A stretch of 40,457 nucleotides of DNA from Rubrivivax sp. (lineage in GTDB: Bacteria; Pseudomonadota; Gammaproteobacteria; Burkholderiales; Burkholderiaceae_C), in the NCBI GenBank assembly GCA_021297985.1, contig JAJTGU010000029.1, positions 1 through 40,457 of the forward strand. Direction: 5' to 3'. Shown here one piece after another: positions 17,963-26,630 of the stretch. Position numbers and translations under genes: made by a program. How positions within the stretch are numbered: the first letter of the stretch is position 1; each line of letters starts with the position of its first letter. The notes below the pieces were generated by a model. It was not told the DNA's origin, ran no database searches, and was given only the letters and a program-made list of their open reading frames with translations.

Positions 17963-20686
17963 ATGCCCGTGATCCTTGCCATCCTGGGCCTCATCCTTGG
18001 GGCCGTTGCCAACGAGTTTTCCGGCGCCTTGATCGGCGCCGGGGTCGGCTGGCTGCTGGCGCGCTCGATCCAGCAACGGCGCGAGATCGAAGCGCTGCGC
18101 CAACGGCTCGATTCGGCATCCCCCGCGAAGGCCGCCACCAGCGTCAATCCGCCTGCGACTGAAGCGGTCGCCGCACCCCACAGCCCGCCCGTCGTCGCGC
18201 CGGCCCCTCCAACCGCCGAGACCGCCGCCACGGCATCCGACCCGCCTGCGCCGCTGCCGGCTGACACGGTCCCTGACGTCCAGGCCTTCGCCAAGCGACC
18301 GCCGGCCTGGCTGGACCGCCTGCGAGACTGGGCCTTCGGTGGCAACACCGTGGTCAAGCTGGGCGTGGCGCTGCTCTTCCTGGGCTTGGCGTTCCTGGCG
18401 CGTTATGCCAGCGAGCAGTTCGATGCGCCGATCGAACTCAGGCTCGCGGCCATCGCCGCCGTCGCGCTGGGCCTGCTGGCGGTGGGCTGGCGGCTGCGCG
18501 AGCGTCGTGCCGGATACGCGCAGGTGCTGCAGGGAGGCGGCATCGCGGTGCTGTACCTCGTGCTCTTTGTCGCCTTCAAGACCTACGGACTGCTCGGTGC
18601 CGGCACGGCCTTTGCGCTGATGGCCGTGGTGGCGCTGTTGTCGGCAGCGTTGGCGGTGCTCCAGGACTCACGGGCGCTGGCCGTGGTCGGTGCCCTGGGC
18701 GGATACGCGACACCGCTGCTGGTATCCACCGGCAGCGGCAACCATGTCGGCTTGTTCGGCTACTACCTGCTGCTGACCTTGGGCATCGCGGCGGTGGCCT
18801 GGTTTCGCACCTGGAAGCTGCTGAACCTGATCGGCTTCATCTTCGTCTTCGGCGTCGGCACGGTCTGGGGAGTGCTGGCCTACCGGCCGGAGCACTACCT
18901 CTCGGCGCAGGGCTTCCTGATCGCCTTCGTGCTCGTGTTCGTGGCCATCCTGCTGGCGCCGGCACGGCGCTTGGAGGCCCAGGACCCGGCCGACCCTCCG
19001 GCGGCGACCGGCGAGCGATGGCTCAACGGGTCGTTGCTCTTCGGACTGCCGACCTTGGCCTTCGGCTTGCAGTACGGACTGGTTCGCGACACGGCCTACG
19101 GGCCGGCGATCTCGGCAGCGGTCGCAGCGGCGTTCTACATCGCACTGGCCACAGCGCTGCGCGGCCGGCCTCGTCTGACGCTGGCCTTCGAGGGCTGCCT
19201 GGCCGTCGGCACGGTGCTTCTGACACTGGTCATTCCGCTCGCGCTCGACAGCCGCGCCACGGCAGGCGCCTGGGCCCTGGAAGGCGCAGGCCTGCTGTGG
19301 CTGGGCTGGCGCCAGCAGCGCCGGCTGGCGCGTGGCCTGGGTTACGGGCTGCTGGTGATCGCCGGGGGTCTGCTGGCCGTTTCGGTGGAGCGGTTCGGCC
19401 CACCCGCAGCCTGGCTCAATCCGAGTCTGATCGCCGCCGCCATGGTGACGGGCGGCGGCTTGCTGGCCGCCTGGGTCTCAAAGCGCTGGCATGACGCCGC
19501 GACCGTCCTGCCCGGCGAACGCTGGGCCGAGCCACTACTGCTGGCCTGGGCCCTTCTGGCCCTGCTGATGGCGACCGTGCTGCACGTGCGCGCGCTCGTG
19601 CCCGGTGAGCAGTGGCTCGCGGCCTACGTGGGTGTGGGCAGTGTCGTGGCCATCGGCCTCGCGGCGCTGGCGCGGCGCCTGGGCTGGTCCACAGCCGCAC
19701 TGCCGGCGCTGGCCCTGGCGCCTGGGCTGCTGCTGGCGGGGCTCGCCAGTGCCGTGGAGTTCGAGCACCCTTTCCAGCACGGCGGTGCGCTGGCCTGGCC
19801 CTTGGCCGTGTCGGCGCTGGTCGCCACATTGAAGCTGGCTTCCCCGTTGTGGCCGGACCGTGGCCGCCACCTGGCCCATGCGGGCCTGGCGCTGGTGCTG
19901 GCCCTGTTGGCTGCGCTGCTGGGTCGCGGCGTGCTGCGCGCCGGTGGCGACGCCGGATCCGCCTGGCCCTGGCTGGGCTGGATGGCGGCGCCGGCACTGC
20001 TGCTGGTCGCTTTGCCGCGGGCCAGCGAGCGCTCGCCGTGGCCGGTGCGCGAGCGGCCTCTGGCATGGTCGCAGGCAGCGGGCGCCGTGATCGCCGCATC
20101 GCTGCTCGGCTGGGTGCTGCTCGCCTGTGGGGTGTCGCGCGGGGACGCGTCGCCGCTACCCTACTTGCCGCTGCTGAACCCGCTGGACATCGGCATTGCA
20201 CTGGCGCTGCTGGCGGTCCTGCAGTGGTGCCGCAGCGGCGCCGGACATGGCCTGCTCGCGCGCTCGGCCGGCGACGGGTCGGCCGCGGCGCCGCTGCCGT
20301 CCTGGGTGCCGGCGGTCATCGGCGGCTGCGGATTCGTCTGGCTGAACGCCATGCTGGTGCACGCCTTCCACCACCTGGCCGACGTGCCGTTCAGGGTCTC
20401 GGCCTGGACCGCATCGCTGCCGGTCCAGACCGGCCTGACCCTGCTGTGGAGTGGCACGGCACTGGTCCTGATGTGGGCCTCGGCTCGGCGCCGCCAACGC
20501 GCGCCGTGGATGGTCGGTGCGGCGCTGCTGGCGGTCGTGACCTTGAAGCTGCTGCTCGTCGATCTGTCGGCCAGCGGCACCGTCACGCGCATCGTGTCGT
20601 TCATCGGCGCGGGCGTGCTGATGCTGGTGATCGGCTTTGTCGCCCCGCTGCCCGGCAAACAGGAGTCACCCGATGCCAAGGCCTGA
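17963..20686 (+). CDS. DUF2339 large polytopic membrane protein
   Basis: A protein of 907 residues with about 25 hydrophobic segments. After one or two N-terminal helices and a short coiled segment (RREIEALRQRL) comes a Pro/Ala-rich linker to about residue 110, then the DUF2339 core, starting NTVVKLGVALLFLGLAFLARYA and including RRAGYAQVLQGGGIAVLYL and LGGYATPLLVSTG. This agrees with the family, whose members are 600-1,000 residues. Function unknown; the family is thought to be involved in envelope processes. The gene follows the VWA gene by 53 nt and overlaps the DUF3999 gene by 14 nt, a pairing found repeatedly in proteobacteria, so the two products likely act together. Confidence 0.9.
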   Translation: MPVILAILGLILGAVANEFSGALIGAGVGWLLARSIQQRREIEALRQRLDSASPAKAATSVNPPATEAVAAPHSPPVVAPAPPTAETAATASDPPAPLPADTVPDVQAFAKRPPAWLDRLRDWAFGGNTVVKLGVALLFLGLAFLARYASEQFDAPIELRLAAIAAVALGLLAVGWRLRERRAGYAQVLQGGGIAVLYLVLFVAFKTYGLLGAGTAFALMAVVALLSAALAVLQDSRALAVVGALGGYATPLLVSTGSGNHVGLFGYYLLLTLGIAAVAWFRTWKLLNLIGFIFVFGVGTVWGVLAYRPEHYLSAQGFLIAFVLVFVAILLAPARRLEAQDPADPPAATGERWLNGSLLFGLPTLAFGLQYGLVRDTAYGPAISAAVAAAFYIALATALRGRPRLTLAFEGCLAVGTVLLTLVIPLALDSRATAGAWALEGAGLLWLGWRQQRRLARGLGYGLLVIAGGLLAVSVERFGPPAAWLNPSLIAAAMVTGGGLLAAWVSKRWHDAATVLPGERWAEPLLLAWALLALLMATVLHVRALVPGEQWLAAYVGVGSVVAIGLAALARRLGWSTAALPALALAPGLLLAGLASAVEFEHPFQHGGALAWPLAVSALVATLKLASPLWPDRGRHLAHAGLALVLALLAALLGRGVLRAGGDAGSAWPWLGWMAAPALLLVALPRASERSPWPVRERPLAWSQAAGAVIAASLLGWVLLACGVSRGDASPLPYLPLLNPLDIGIALALLAVLQWCRSGAGHGLLARSAGDGSAAAPLPSWVPAVIGGCGFVWLNAMLVHAFHHLADVPFRVSAWTASLPVQTGLTLLWSGTALVLMWASARRRQRAPWMVGAALLAVVTLKLLLVDLSASGTVTRIVSFIGAGVLMLVIGFVAPLPGKQESPDAKA

Positions 20687-21968
20687 GACCCTGCTGCGCA
20701 TCGCAACCGTGCTGGCGACCGTTCTCGGCCCGGCCCCTTCGGCTGCGACCCCGCACGACCCGGCCCAGTCCGCGACCTTTCGCCACCGGGCCGAGATCCA
20801 GATCGAGCAGCCCGCGGCGCTGGTGCGCTTGCCGCTGCCCCTGTCGGCCCACGCCCGCAGCGAGCAAGCGGAGTTCGGCGACCTGCGCATCGTCGACGCC
20901 GACGGCCGACGGGTCCCGTTTGCCCTGTTGCCGACCGCGGCTGCCCGCAACGGCGTCGAAACCCTGAAGTGGGCCGAGACCACGATGTTCGCCTTGCCGT
21001 CGACTGCCGGCACCGCGGCCCCCAGCCCCGGCTGGATCTTCGATCTCGGCCAGCCAACAGGGCCAGGACCACAGACGCTGCAGCTGCGCTGGACCGGCCC
21101 GGCGGAATTCAGTGCCGGCTTTGCCTTGCAGACCAGCCCCGACCTGAAGACCTGGCGCAGCGCCGGCAGCGGTCAGGTCATGGCGCTGGCCCCGGCTGGA
21201 TCCGCAACCCTGGCGCAACCCGACATCGCATTGCCGAGCCAGGTCGAGCGCTACCTTCGGCTGGAGTGGATCGGCAGCGGGCCGTTCCCCACCCTGAACG
21301 GCGCTCGCGCCGCGACACCCCAGGTCCTCGCGCAGCCAACGGACCCGCCGACCGTGATCGAGCTCGATCCCACGAACGCCACCGAACGCGAACTGCGGTT
21401 TGACATCGGTGCCGCGCTGGCGCTGCGCCGGGTCGACCTCCTGCTGCCGGCAGCGGGCATCCTGCCAGTACAGGTCCAGGGCCGCGAGCGCGAAGGCGAT
21501 CCCTGGCGCACTGTCGCCAGCACGGTGTTCTATCGCTTCGAGCGCGCCGGTGACGTTTCCCGGCCCCCGCCGCTGGACCTCGGCGGCCAGCGGCTGCGCC
21601 AGATCCGCCTGCTGGCAGACGCCCGCGTCAGCGTGCCGGCGACGGCTCGACTGCGCGTCGAGGCCGAACTCGCCAGCCTCGTGTTCGCGCGCCAGGGCCG
21701 CGAGCCTTTGGTGCTGCTGGTCGGCTCGGCCCAGGCGACGCCGGGCGCGCTTCCACTGTCTACCGTCGTGCCCGACCTGGTCAGCGAGAGGCCCCGTCTT
21801 GGCCTGGCCCGCGTCGCCACCTTCGCGGAAGTGCCCGAAGCCGCCGCTCAGGCCCATCGCGACGCTCAAACGGCGAGCCTGCGCCCCTGGCTGCTGTGGA
21901 CCGTGCTGATCCTGGGCGTGCTGGCCCTGGCCACGATGGTGTGGCGGCTGGCACGGGGCCGTTCTTGA
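20673..21968 (+). CDS. DUF3999 domain membrane-anchored periplasmic protein
   Basis: The ATG at 20673 gives 431 residues and is preceded by AGGAG at the right spacing; the earlier start at 20637 would lengthen the overlap with the DUF2339 gene. A signal peptide (MPRPETLLRIATVLATVLG, cleavage near PSAATP) leads into a mostly beta-strand periplasmic part with VQGREREGDPWRTVASTVFYR and RQIRLLADARV, and the last 30 residues hold a membrane helix (WLLWTVLILGVLALATMVW) with basic residues after it. This is the DUF3999 layout. The family has no assigned activity. Its 14-nt overlap with the DUF2339 gene suggests translational coupling and a common complex. Confidence 0.88.
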   Translation: MPRPETLLRIATVLATVLGPAPSAATPHDPAQSATFRHRAEIQIEQPAALVRLPLPLSAHARSEQAEFGDLRIVDADGRRVPFALLPTAAARNGVETLKWAETTMFALPSTAGTAAPSPGWIFDLGQPTGPGPQTLQLRWTGPAEFSAGFALQTSPDLKTWRSAGSGQVMALAPAGSATLAQPDIALPSQVERYLRLEWIGSGPFPTLNGARAATPQVLAQPTDPPTVIELDPTNATERELRFDIGAALALRRVDLLLPAAGILPVQVQGREREGDPWRTVASTVFYRFERAGDVSRPPPLDLGGQRLRQIRLLADARVSVPATARLRVEAELASLVFARQGREPLVLLVGSAQATPGALPLSTVVPDLVSERPRLGLARVATFAEVPEAAAQAHRDAQTASLRPWLLWTVLILGVLALATMVWRLARGRS

Positions 21969-22015
21969 GCCGCGGTGCCCGCTGTGGGTGCTGCCGAGGC
22001 GGCGCACCCCGCTGC

Positions 22016-22021
22016 TAGACT
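22016..22021 (+). promoter_or_regulatory. Possible -10 element (TAGACT) of gmk
   Basis: TGCTAGACT, an extended -10-like sequence, ends 9 nt before the gmk ATG; transcription would then start only a few bases before the start codon. No good -35 is present. The same spacing is seen before spoT (TAAGCT at 22977-22982). Weak evidence in GC-rich DNA. Confidence 0.2.
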
Positions 22022-22030
22022 GCCCACGCG

Positions 22031-22678
22031 ATGACGAGCCCCGGCAATCTGTTCTGCGTCGCCGCCCCCAGCGGGGCCGGCAAATCCAGCCTCGTGAAGG
22101 CGTTGCTCGAACTCGACTCGCACCTGGCGGTGTCGGTCTCGCACACCACGCGGTCGCCGCGGGGGCAGGAGGTCGAGGGCCGTGAGTACTGCTTCGTCGA
22201 CGAGCCCGAGTTCCGCGCCATGATCGGGCGTGACGAGTTTGTCGAGTGGGCCGAGGTGCATGGCAACCTCTACGGCACGTCGCGTCCGGCCATCGAGGCC
22301 CGGCTGGCGCGCGGCGAGGACGTGGTGCTCGAGATCGACTGGCAGGGTGCGCTGCAGATCAAGCGGCTGTTTGCGCACGCGGTGCTGATCTTCATCCTGC
22401 CGCCGAGCTGGCACGAGCTCGAGCAGCGCCTCAAGCGCCGGGGCGAGGATCGTCCCGAGGTCATTGCCCGCCGCCTCGAAAATGCCCGCCTCGAAGTCGC
22501 GCAGGCCCGACACTTCGACTTTGTTATCATCAACAGCTTGTTCGAGACGGCTCTGTTCGACCTCAAGGCCGTCGTTCACTCGCAGCGGCTTCGTTATGCC
22601 GCCCAGGTGCGCAACCGCTCTGCCGTGTTTGCAGCACTCGGCCTGATCCCCCCGGATCCCGCCGCCACCGAACCCTGA
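22031..22678 (+). CDS. gmk: Guanylate kinase
   Basis: The protein has 215 residues, the usual length for the enzyme. The P-loop is APSGAGKS (12-19), the GMP-binding part reads [22 protein letters not shown], and the remaining conserved stretches are present: [30 protein letters not shown] and [10 protein letters not shown]. It phosphorylates GMP to GDP with ATP in the cytoplasm and is essential for guanine nucleotide supply. The gene is followed closely by rpoZ (14 nt) and then spoT, the classic arrangement in beta- and gammaproteobacteria, which links GTP synthesis to the ppGpp system. Confidence 0.98.
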   Translation: MTSPGNLFCVAAPSGAGKSSLVKALLELDSHLAVSVSHTTRSPRGQEVEGREYCFVDEPEFRAMIGRDEFVEWAEVHGNLYGTSRPAIEARLARGEDVVLEIDWQGALQIKRLFAHAVLIFILPPSWHELEQRLKRRGEDRPEVIARRLENARLEVAQARHFDFVIINSLFETALFDLKAVVHSQRLRYAAQVRNRSAVFAALGLIPPDPAATEP

Positions 22679-22692
22679 GACCCTCACCCGCC

Positions 22693-22896
22693 ATGGCCCG
22701 CATCACCGTCGAAGACTGCCTTGCCCGCATCCCGAACCGCTTTCAGTTGGTGCTTGCCGCGACGTATCGCGCCCGCATGCTGAGCCAGGGCCACGCGCCC
22801 AAGGTCGAAACCAAGAACAAGCCCGGCGTGACCGCGCTGCGCGAGATCGCCGCCGGCGAAGTCGGCATCGAGATGCTGCGCCGCGTGCCCATCTGA
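22693..22896 (+). CDS. rpoZ: RNA polymerase omega subunit
   Basis: The protein has 67 residues. [20 protein letters not shown] and the following [12 protein letters not shown] match the omega family; the tail [20 protein letters not shown] is the standard betaproteobacterial ending. Omega helps fold and assemble the beta' subunit and contributes to the ppGpp binding site on RNA polymerase, consistent with its position between gmk and spoT. It begins 14 nt after the gmk stop codon, so it is probably co-transcribed with gmk, and it is followed by an intrinsic terminator. Confidence 0.98.
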   Translation: MARITVEDCLARIPNRFQLVLAATYRARMLSQGHAPKVETKNKPGVTALREIAAGEVGIEMLRRVPI

Positions 22897-22919
22897 CCGG
22901 CCTTTCCGTCCCCCGATTC

Positions 22920-22943
22920 GGGCACCCTCGTGGTGCCCTTTTT
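22920..22943 (+). terminator. Intrinsic terminator after rpoZ
   Basis: A perfect 7-bp stem, GGGCACC (22920-22926) and GGTGCCC (22932-22938), has a 5-nt loop and is followed directly by TTTTTG. It ends the gmk-rpoZ transcript and separates it from spoT, whose start is 47 nt downstream. Confidence 0.85.
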
Positions 22944-22989
22944 GTTGCCCGCGGGCAGCCCGGCACACGTTCGGGCTAAGCTTGTCGTC

Positions 22990-25311
22990 ATGCGACTGCC
23001 TGCCTTCGCCGCCGAACTGCTGCCCGCCGCCCTGATGCGCTCGGCAGCGCCTCCGGCCGTGGACGCGCCATCGGCCGCCGACGAGGTCTCGACCTTCAAC
23101 GGCCTGGCCGAGCGGCTGAACTACCTGTCCAAAGCCGAGTTGAAGCTGGTCCGCGAGGCCTACAAGTTCGCTGACGAGGCTCATCTGGGCCAGTTGCGGG
23201 CGACTGGCCAGCCCTACATCACCCACCCGATCGCCGTCGCCGCCCTGGTCGCCGAGTGGCGACTGGACGTCCAGGCCGTGATGGCGGCATTGCTGCACGA
23301 CACGATCGAGGATCAAGGGGTCACCAAGCCTGAACTCATCCAGAAGTTCGGCGCCCCGACGGCTGACCTCGTCGATGGCTTGACCAAGCTCGACAAGCTC
23401 CAGTTCAGCACTCGCGAGGAGGGCCAGGCCGAGAGCTTCCGGAAAATGCTTCTGGCGATGGCACGCGACGTCCGCGTCATCCTCGTCAAGCTGGCCGACC
23501 GGTTGCACAACATGCGCACGATGCAGGCGATGGCGGCGGGCAAGAGCCGGCGCATCGCGCGTGAGACGCTGGACATCTACGCCCCGATCGCCCACCGGCT
23601 GGGCCTGAACCAGACCTATCGCGAACTCCAGGAACTGTGCTTCCGCTACCTTCACCCCTGGCGCCATGCCGCGTTGACCAAGGCGGTGCTGAAGGCCCGC
23701 GGGCACCGGCGCGACATCGTCGACCGGGTACAGAAGGAGGTTGCCCAGGCGTTTGCAGGCTTGAAGCTGAAGGTCCAGATCAGTGGCCGCGAGAAGACGC
23801 CCTACTCCATCTATCGCAAGATGCGGGAGCGCCGCAGCGGTTTCGGGACTGTCAGCGACCTGTTCGGATTCCGCGTCCTGGTACCGGGAAACGAACCGAC
23901 CCAGTGTTACCTCGCGCTGGGTGTCCTGCACACCACGTTCAAGCCGGTTCCGGGGCGATTCAAGGACTACATCGCGATTCCCAAGGCAAACGGCTACCAG
24001 AGCCTCCACACGACCCTGGTCAGCCCGCTGGGTACCGCCGTGGAGTTCCAGATCAGGACCGAGACCATGCACGCGGTGGCCGAGAAGGGCATCGCGGCAC
24101 ATTGGCTCTACAAGGTCGGCGGAAAGGGTGAAGGCAACAGTGCCTCCGAGGCCCAGCGCATGTCGGCCATGTGGCTGCAAAGCCTGATCGACATCCAGGA
24201 CGAGACCCGGGACGCGGCCGAGTTCCTCGAACACGTCAAGATCGATCTCCACCCCGAGGCGGTCTATGTCTTCACGCCGCGCAGCAAGATCCTCGCGCTG
24301 CCACGTGGCGCCACGGTGGTGGACTTCGCTTACGCGATCCACTCCGATGTCGGCGACCACACGGTGGCGGCCAAGGTGAACGGCGAGCCGGTCGCGCTGC
24401 GAACCGAACTGAAGAGCGGCGACATGGTCGAGGTCATCACCGCCCCCGGTGCGCGACCGAACCCCGCCTGGCTGGGCAGCGTTCGCACCGGCCGCGCGCG
24501 CTCGAAGATCCGCCATTACCTGAAGAACCTCGAAAGCGACGAGGCCCGTGCCCTTGGCGACAAGCTGCTGACCCAGGCGCTGCGCGCCGAAGGCCTGCAA
24601 CCCCCCTCGGTCGACCCGGGCGACGTGCCCGCGGCGGCACTGTGGCAGCAACTGGCGCGCTGGAGTGGCGTGCGCAACCGCGGCGAACTGATGGGGGACA
24701 TCGGCCTGGGGCGCAAGATCGCCGGGATCGTGGCCAAGCGTCTGGCTCAGATGATGGCCGAGCGCGGCATCCGGCCGGATGCCGTGGCCCTCACGCTCGG
24801 TCGATATGCCGGCGCGGACGAAAGCGGAGCGGTCCAGGGCGTGGCCTTCATCGACGGCAGTGAAGGTGCCTCGATCCAGTTTGCGCCGTGCTGCCGGCCG
24901 ATCCCGGGCGACCCCATCGTCGGCTACCTCGGCCGCGGCGAGGGTCTTCTGGTCCACACCGCCGATTGCCCGAACGGCAAGCGGCTGTTCGAACGCGACA
25001 GCGAGCGCTGGATGCAGGTCGAATGGTCCGAAGAGCCGACACGGCCGTTCGAGACCTCGCTCAATGTCACGGTCGGCAACGGCAAGGGCGTGCTTGCACA
25101 GGTCGCCGCGGCCATCAGCAGCACCGAAGCCGACATCACGCACCTGGACATGGATCCCGAGGCCCGGGACGAGACCGTTGAGCTTCGGTTGCTGGTCAGC
25201 GTGCGCGACCGCGTACACCTTGCCGAAGCGATGCGCATGCTCCGGCGGATCCCGGCGGTCAAGGGCATTCAGCGCTACCGACGCAGTGCCAGCGCCCACC
25301 CACCGGCCTGA
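22990..25311 (+). CDS. spoT: Bifunctional (p)ppGpp synthetase / hydrolase
   Basis: The ATG at 22990 gives 773 residues; an earlier in-frame GTG at 22930 would lie within the terminator and is unlikely. The HD hydrolase domain keeps its metal ligands: YITHP (H79) and LLHDTIED (H103/D104, E107/D108). The synthetase domain has RFKDYIAIPKANGYQSLHT at 323-341 and VEFQIRTETMHAVAEKG at 351-367; the RxKD motif, not ExDD, is that of bifunctional enzymes. A TGS domain (DLHPEAVYVFTPRSK onward), a zinc-finger-like region with CCRPIPGDPIVGY, and a C-terminal ACT domain (about 700-765) follow. It makes and degrades the alarmone in the cytoplasm and is the main stringent-response enzyme; a RelA may exist elsewhere. 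Confidence 0.97.
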   Translation: MRLPAFAAELLPAALMRSAAPPAVDAPSAADEVSTFNGLAERLNYLSKAELKLVREAYKFADEAHLGQLRATGQPYITHPIAVAALVAEWRLDVQAVMAALLHDTIEDQGVTKPELIQKFGAPTADLVDGLTKLDKLQFSTREEGQAESFRKMLLAMARDVRVILVKLADRLHNMRTMQAMAAGKSRRIARETLDIYAPIAHRLGLNQTYRELQELCFRYLHPWRHAALTKAVLKARGHRRDIVDRVQKEVAQAFAGLKLKVQISGREKTPYSIYRKMRERRSGFGTVSDLFGFRVLVPGNEPTQCYLALGVLHTTFKPVPGRFKDYIAIPKANGYQSLHTTLVSPLGTAVEFQIRTETMHAVAEKGIAAHWLYKVGGKGEGNSASEAQRMSAMWLQSLIDIQDETRDAAEFLEHVKIDLHPEAVYVFTPRSKILALPRGATVVDFAYAIHSDVGDHTVAAKVNGEPVALRTELKSGDMVEVITAPGARPNPAWLGSVRTGRARSKIRHYLKNLESDEARALGDKLLTQALRAEGLQPPSVDPGDVPAAALWQQLARWSGVRNRGELMGDIGLGRKIAGIVAKRLAQMMAERGIRPDAVALTLGRYAGADESGAVQGVAFIDGSEGASIQFAPCCRPIPGDPIVGYLGRGEGLLVHTADCPNGKRLFERDSERWMQVEWSEEPTRPFETSLNVTVGNGKGVLAQVAAAISSTEADITHLDMDPEARDETVELRLLVSVRDRVHLAEAMRMLRRIPAVKGIQRYRRSASAHPPA

Positions 25312-25341
25312 CCCTGCAGGGTCAGGCGCTCGTAGCGAGCG
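25307..25341. repeat. 20-bp perfect palindrome plus second inverted repeat at the convergent end of spoT
   Basis: CCTGACCCTGCAGGGTCAGG (25307-25326) is a perfect palindrome that includes the spoT stop codon. It is followed directly by CGCTCG-TAG-CGAGCG (25327-25341). They fill the short gap between spoT and the convergent gene and may end transcription from both sides, although no T-tract is present. Confidence 0.5.
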
Positions 25342-25343
25342 AC

Positions 25344-25898
25344 TCAGGCGGCGTTGCTGCGCCGCACCGCCGCCTTCAGGCCTCGAGCGGCCTTGCGCCG
25401 GGCCAGGGTCGCGGCCAGCGCGTAGGCCATCTCGGCGTCTGCGCGCAGTTCCACGGCACGCTCGAGCGCACCCTGGTAGCGCTCGCTGTAGGTGGACTCG
25501 CTGCCGATGTAGATCGAGCGGATGATCGACGGCTTGCCGTAGACCGGCAGCAGGACCGAAAAGCTCGCGGAACGCGAATTGCCGCTGCGCCGGGTGCGCA
25601 GGATCGGGCCGCTGACGCCAGCCGGCAGATCCGACGTCTTGTTGGCGCTTGGTTGTCGTTGCAATGACACCGGCGCCGGCATCGTCGCGATCCGCTCTGC
25701 AAGGTCTTCAGTTGCCTTCAGGAGCGCCTTGCGCGCGCCGATCTCGCCGTCGGAGAACATCTTTGTCCCCTGATAGCGGACCTGCCAACCATGGGTGGAG
25801 CGGGTGTCGATGCGCTGGATGCCCTGTGGGACGACAAAGGACTCGCCAGCAGGCGTGACGACGTCGCGAAACTTCAAGGAGGTATCTGGTCTTGGCAT
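25344..25898 (-). CDS. Unrecognised protein with two possible AP2-like (integrase-type DNA-binding) units
   Basis: The ATG at 25898 (MPRPDTSLKFRD) gives 184 residues; an open extension to 25994 exists but is less likely. No signal peptide or membrane helix is seen. Two similar pieces occur: IQRIDTRSTHGWQVRYQ with TKMFSDGEIGARKALLKA (about 25-65) and ILRTRRSGNSRSASFSV with IRSIYIGSESTYSERYQGALERA (about 100-150). Each reads as a few short strands with an aromatic residue, followed by a helix, a layout similar to AP2 domains. That comparison is a guess from the pattern. The C-terminus is basic (ARRKAARGLKAAVRRS). It is convergent with spoT and downstream of greB (135 nt). Confidence 0.6.
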   Translation of the reverse strand: MPRPDTSLKFRDVVTPAGESFVVPQGIQRIDTRSTHGWQVRYQGTKMFSDGEIGARKALLKATEDLAERIATMPAPVSLQRQPSANKTSDLPAGVSGPILRTRRSGNSRSASFSVLLPVYGKPSIIRSIYIGSESTYSERYQGALERAVELRADAEMAYALAATLARRKAARGLKAAVRRSNAA

Positions 25899-26033
25899 GG
25901 AAGTGCGCCTGTTCGGACGAAACTCCCTGCGGCTTCCGGCTGCGTCGCAACCGGGCGGGCGCGTGTACTCGGCACACGCCATCTGTCGACCCAACGCTCA
26001 TTCTATGCGGTTCGCCGGCGCCCCTGCCAGGCC

Positions 26034-26606
26034 TCATGGCCCGGGTGTGGGGTAGGTGACCGCCAGCACCTCCAGGCGCTCCGGGCCCGCCGGCGTGGCG
26101 ACGACGACCTCGTCGCCCTGGCGGGACTTGAGCAACGCCCGCGCGATCGGCGCCACCCAACTGACTTCGCCTTGCAGGCTGTCGGACTCGTCGACACCCT
26201 TGATCGTCAACGTCTGCTCGCGGCCGTCGGCGCGCGCGACCGTCACCGTCGCACCGAAGAAGACCTGGTCGCTTCCATGGTGCAGGCTCGGGTCGGCGAC
26301 CTCGGCGATATCCAGTCGGCGGGTCAGGAAGCGAATTCGTCGGTCGATCTCGCGCAGGCGCTTCTTTCCGTAGAGATAGTCGCCGTTTTCGCTGCGATCA
26401 CCATTGGATGCGGCCCATGACACGACCTCGACCATCTTGGGCCGCTCGGTGTCCAACAGCGCCATCAGCTCCTCGCGCAGCGCGCGATAGCCCGCCGGCG
26501 TGATGTAGTTCCGGGTCCCGGGCGGCAGCGGTGGCAAGCCGGGTGCGCCGTCGTCATCGTCATCGCCTGCGTCGCCTTCGGGCTCGCGTGTGAAGGCCTT
26601 GTTCAT
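26034..26606 (-). CDS. greB: Transcription elongation factor GreB
   Basis: The protein has 190 residues. After an acidic N-terminal extension (GDAGDDDDDG) comes the Gre domain: YITPAGYRALREELMALLDTERP and VVSWAASNGDRSENGDYLYGKKRLREIDRRI form the coiled coil with the two acidic residues at its tip (D/E in GDRSENGDY), and FFGATVTV to EVVVATPAGPERLEVLAV form the C-terminal FKBP-like domain. It stimulates transcript cleavage in backtracked RNA polymerase. The GDYLYGKKRLREID wording is that of GreB, not GreA. It lies 24 nt downstream of the ppkA kinase on the same strand, so it may be read through from the T6SS operon. Confidence 0.95.
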   Translation of the reverse strand: MNKAFTREPEGDAGDDDDDGAPGLPPLPPGTRNYITPAGYRALREELMALLDTERPKMVEVVSWAASNGDRSENGDYLYGKKRLREIDRRIRFLTRRLDIAEVADPSLHHGSDQVFFGATVTVARADGREQTLTIKGVDESDSLQGEVSWVAPIARALLKSRQGDEVVVATPAGPERLEVLAVTYPTPGP

Positions 26607-26630
26607 GTTTCGGCCAGCGCAGGTCCGGCA

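Noticed and set aside
20601-22007. Minus-strand open frame of 468 codons over the DUF3999 gene
   Set aside because: Antisense shadow; the plus-strand gene has a signal peptide, binding site and family match.
22684-25299. Minus-strand open frame of 871 codons antisense to spoT
   Set aside because: GC-rich codon bias leaves the complementary frame open; the translation is rich in His, Arg, Gln and Gly without any family, while the plus strand encodes an intact SpoT.
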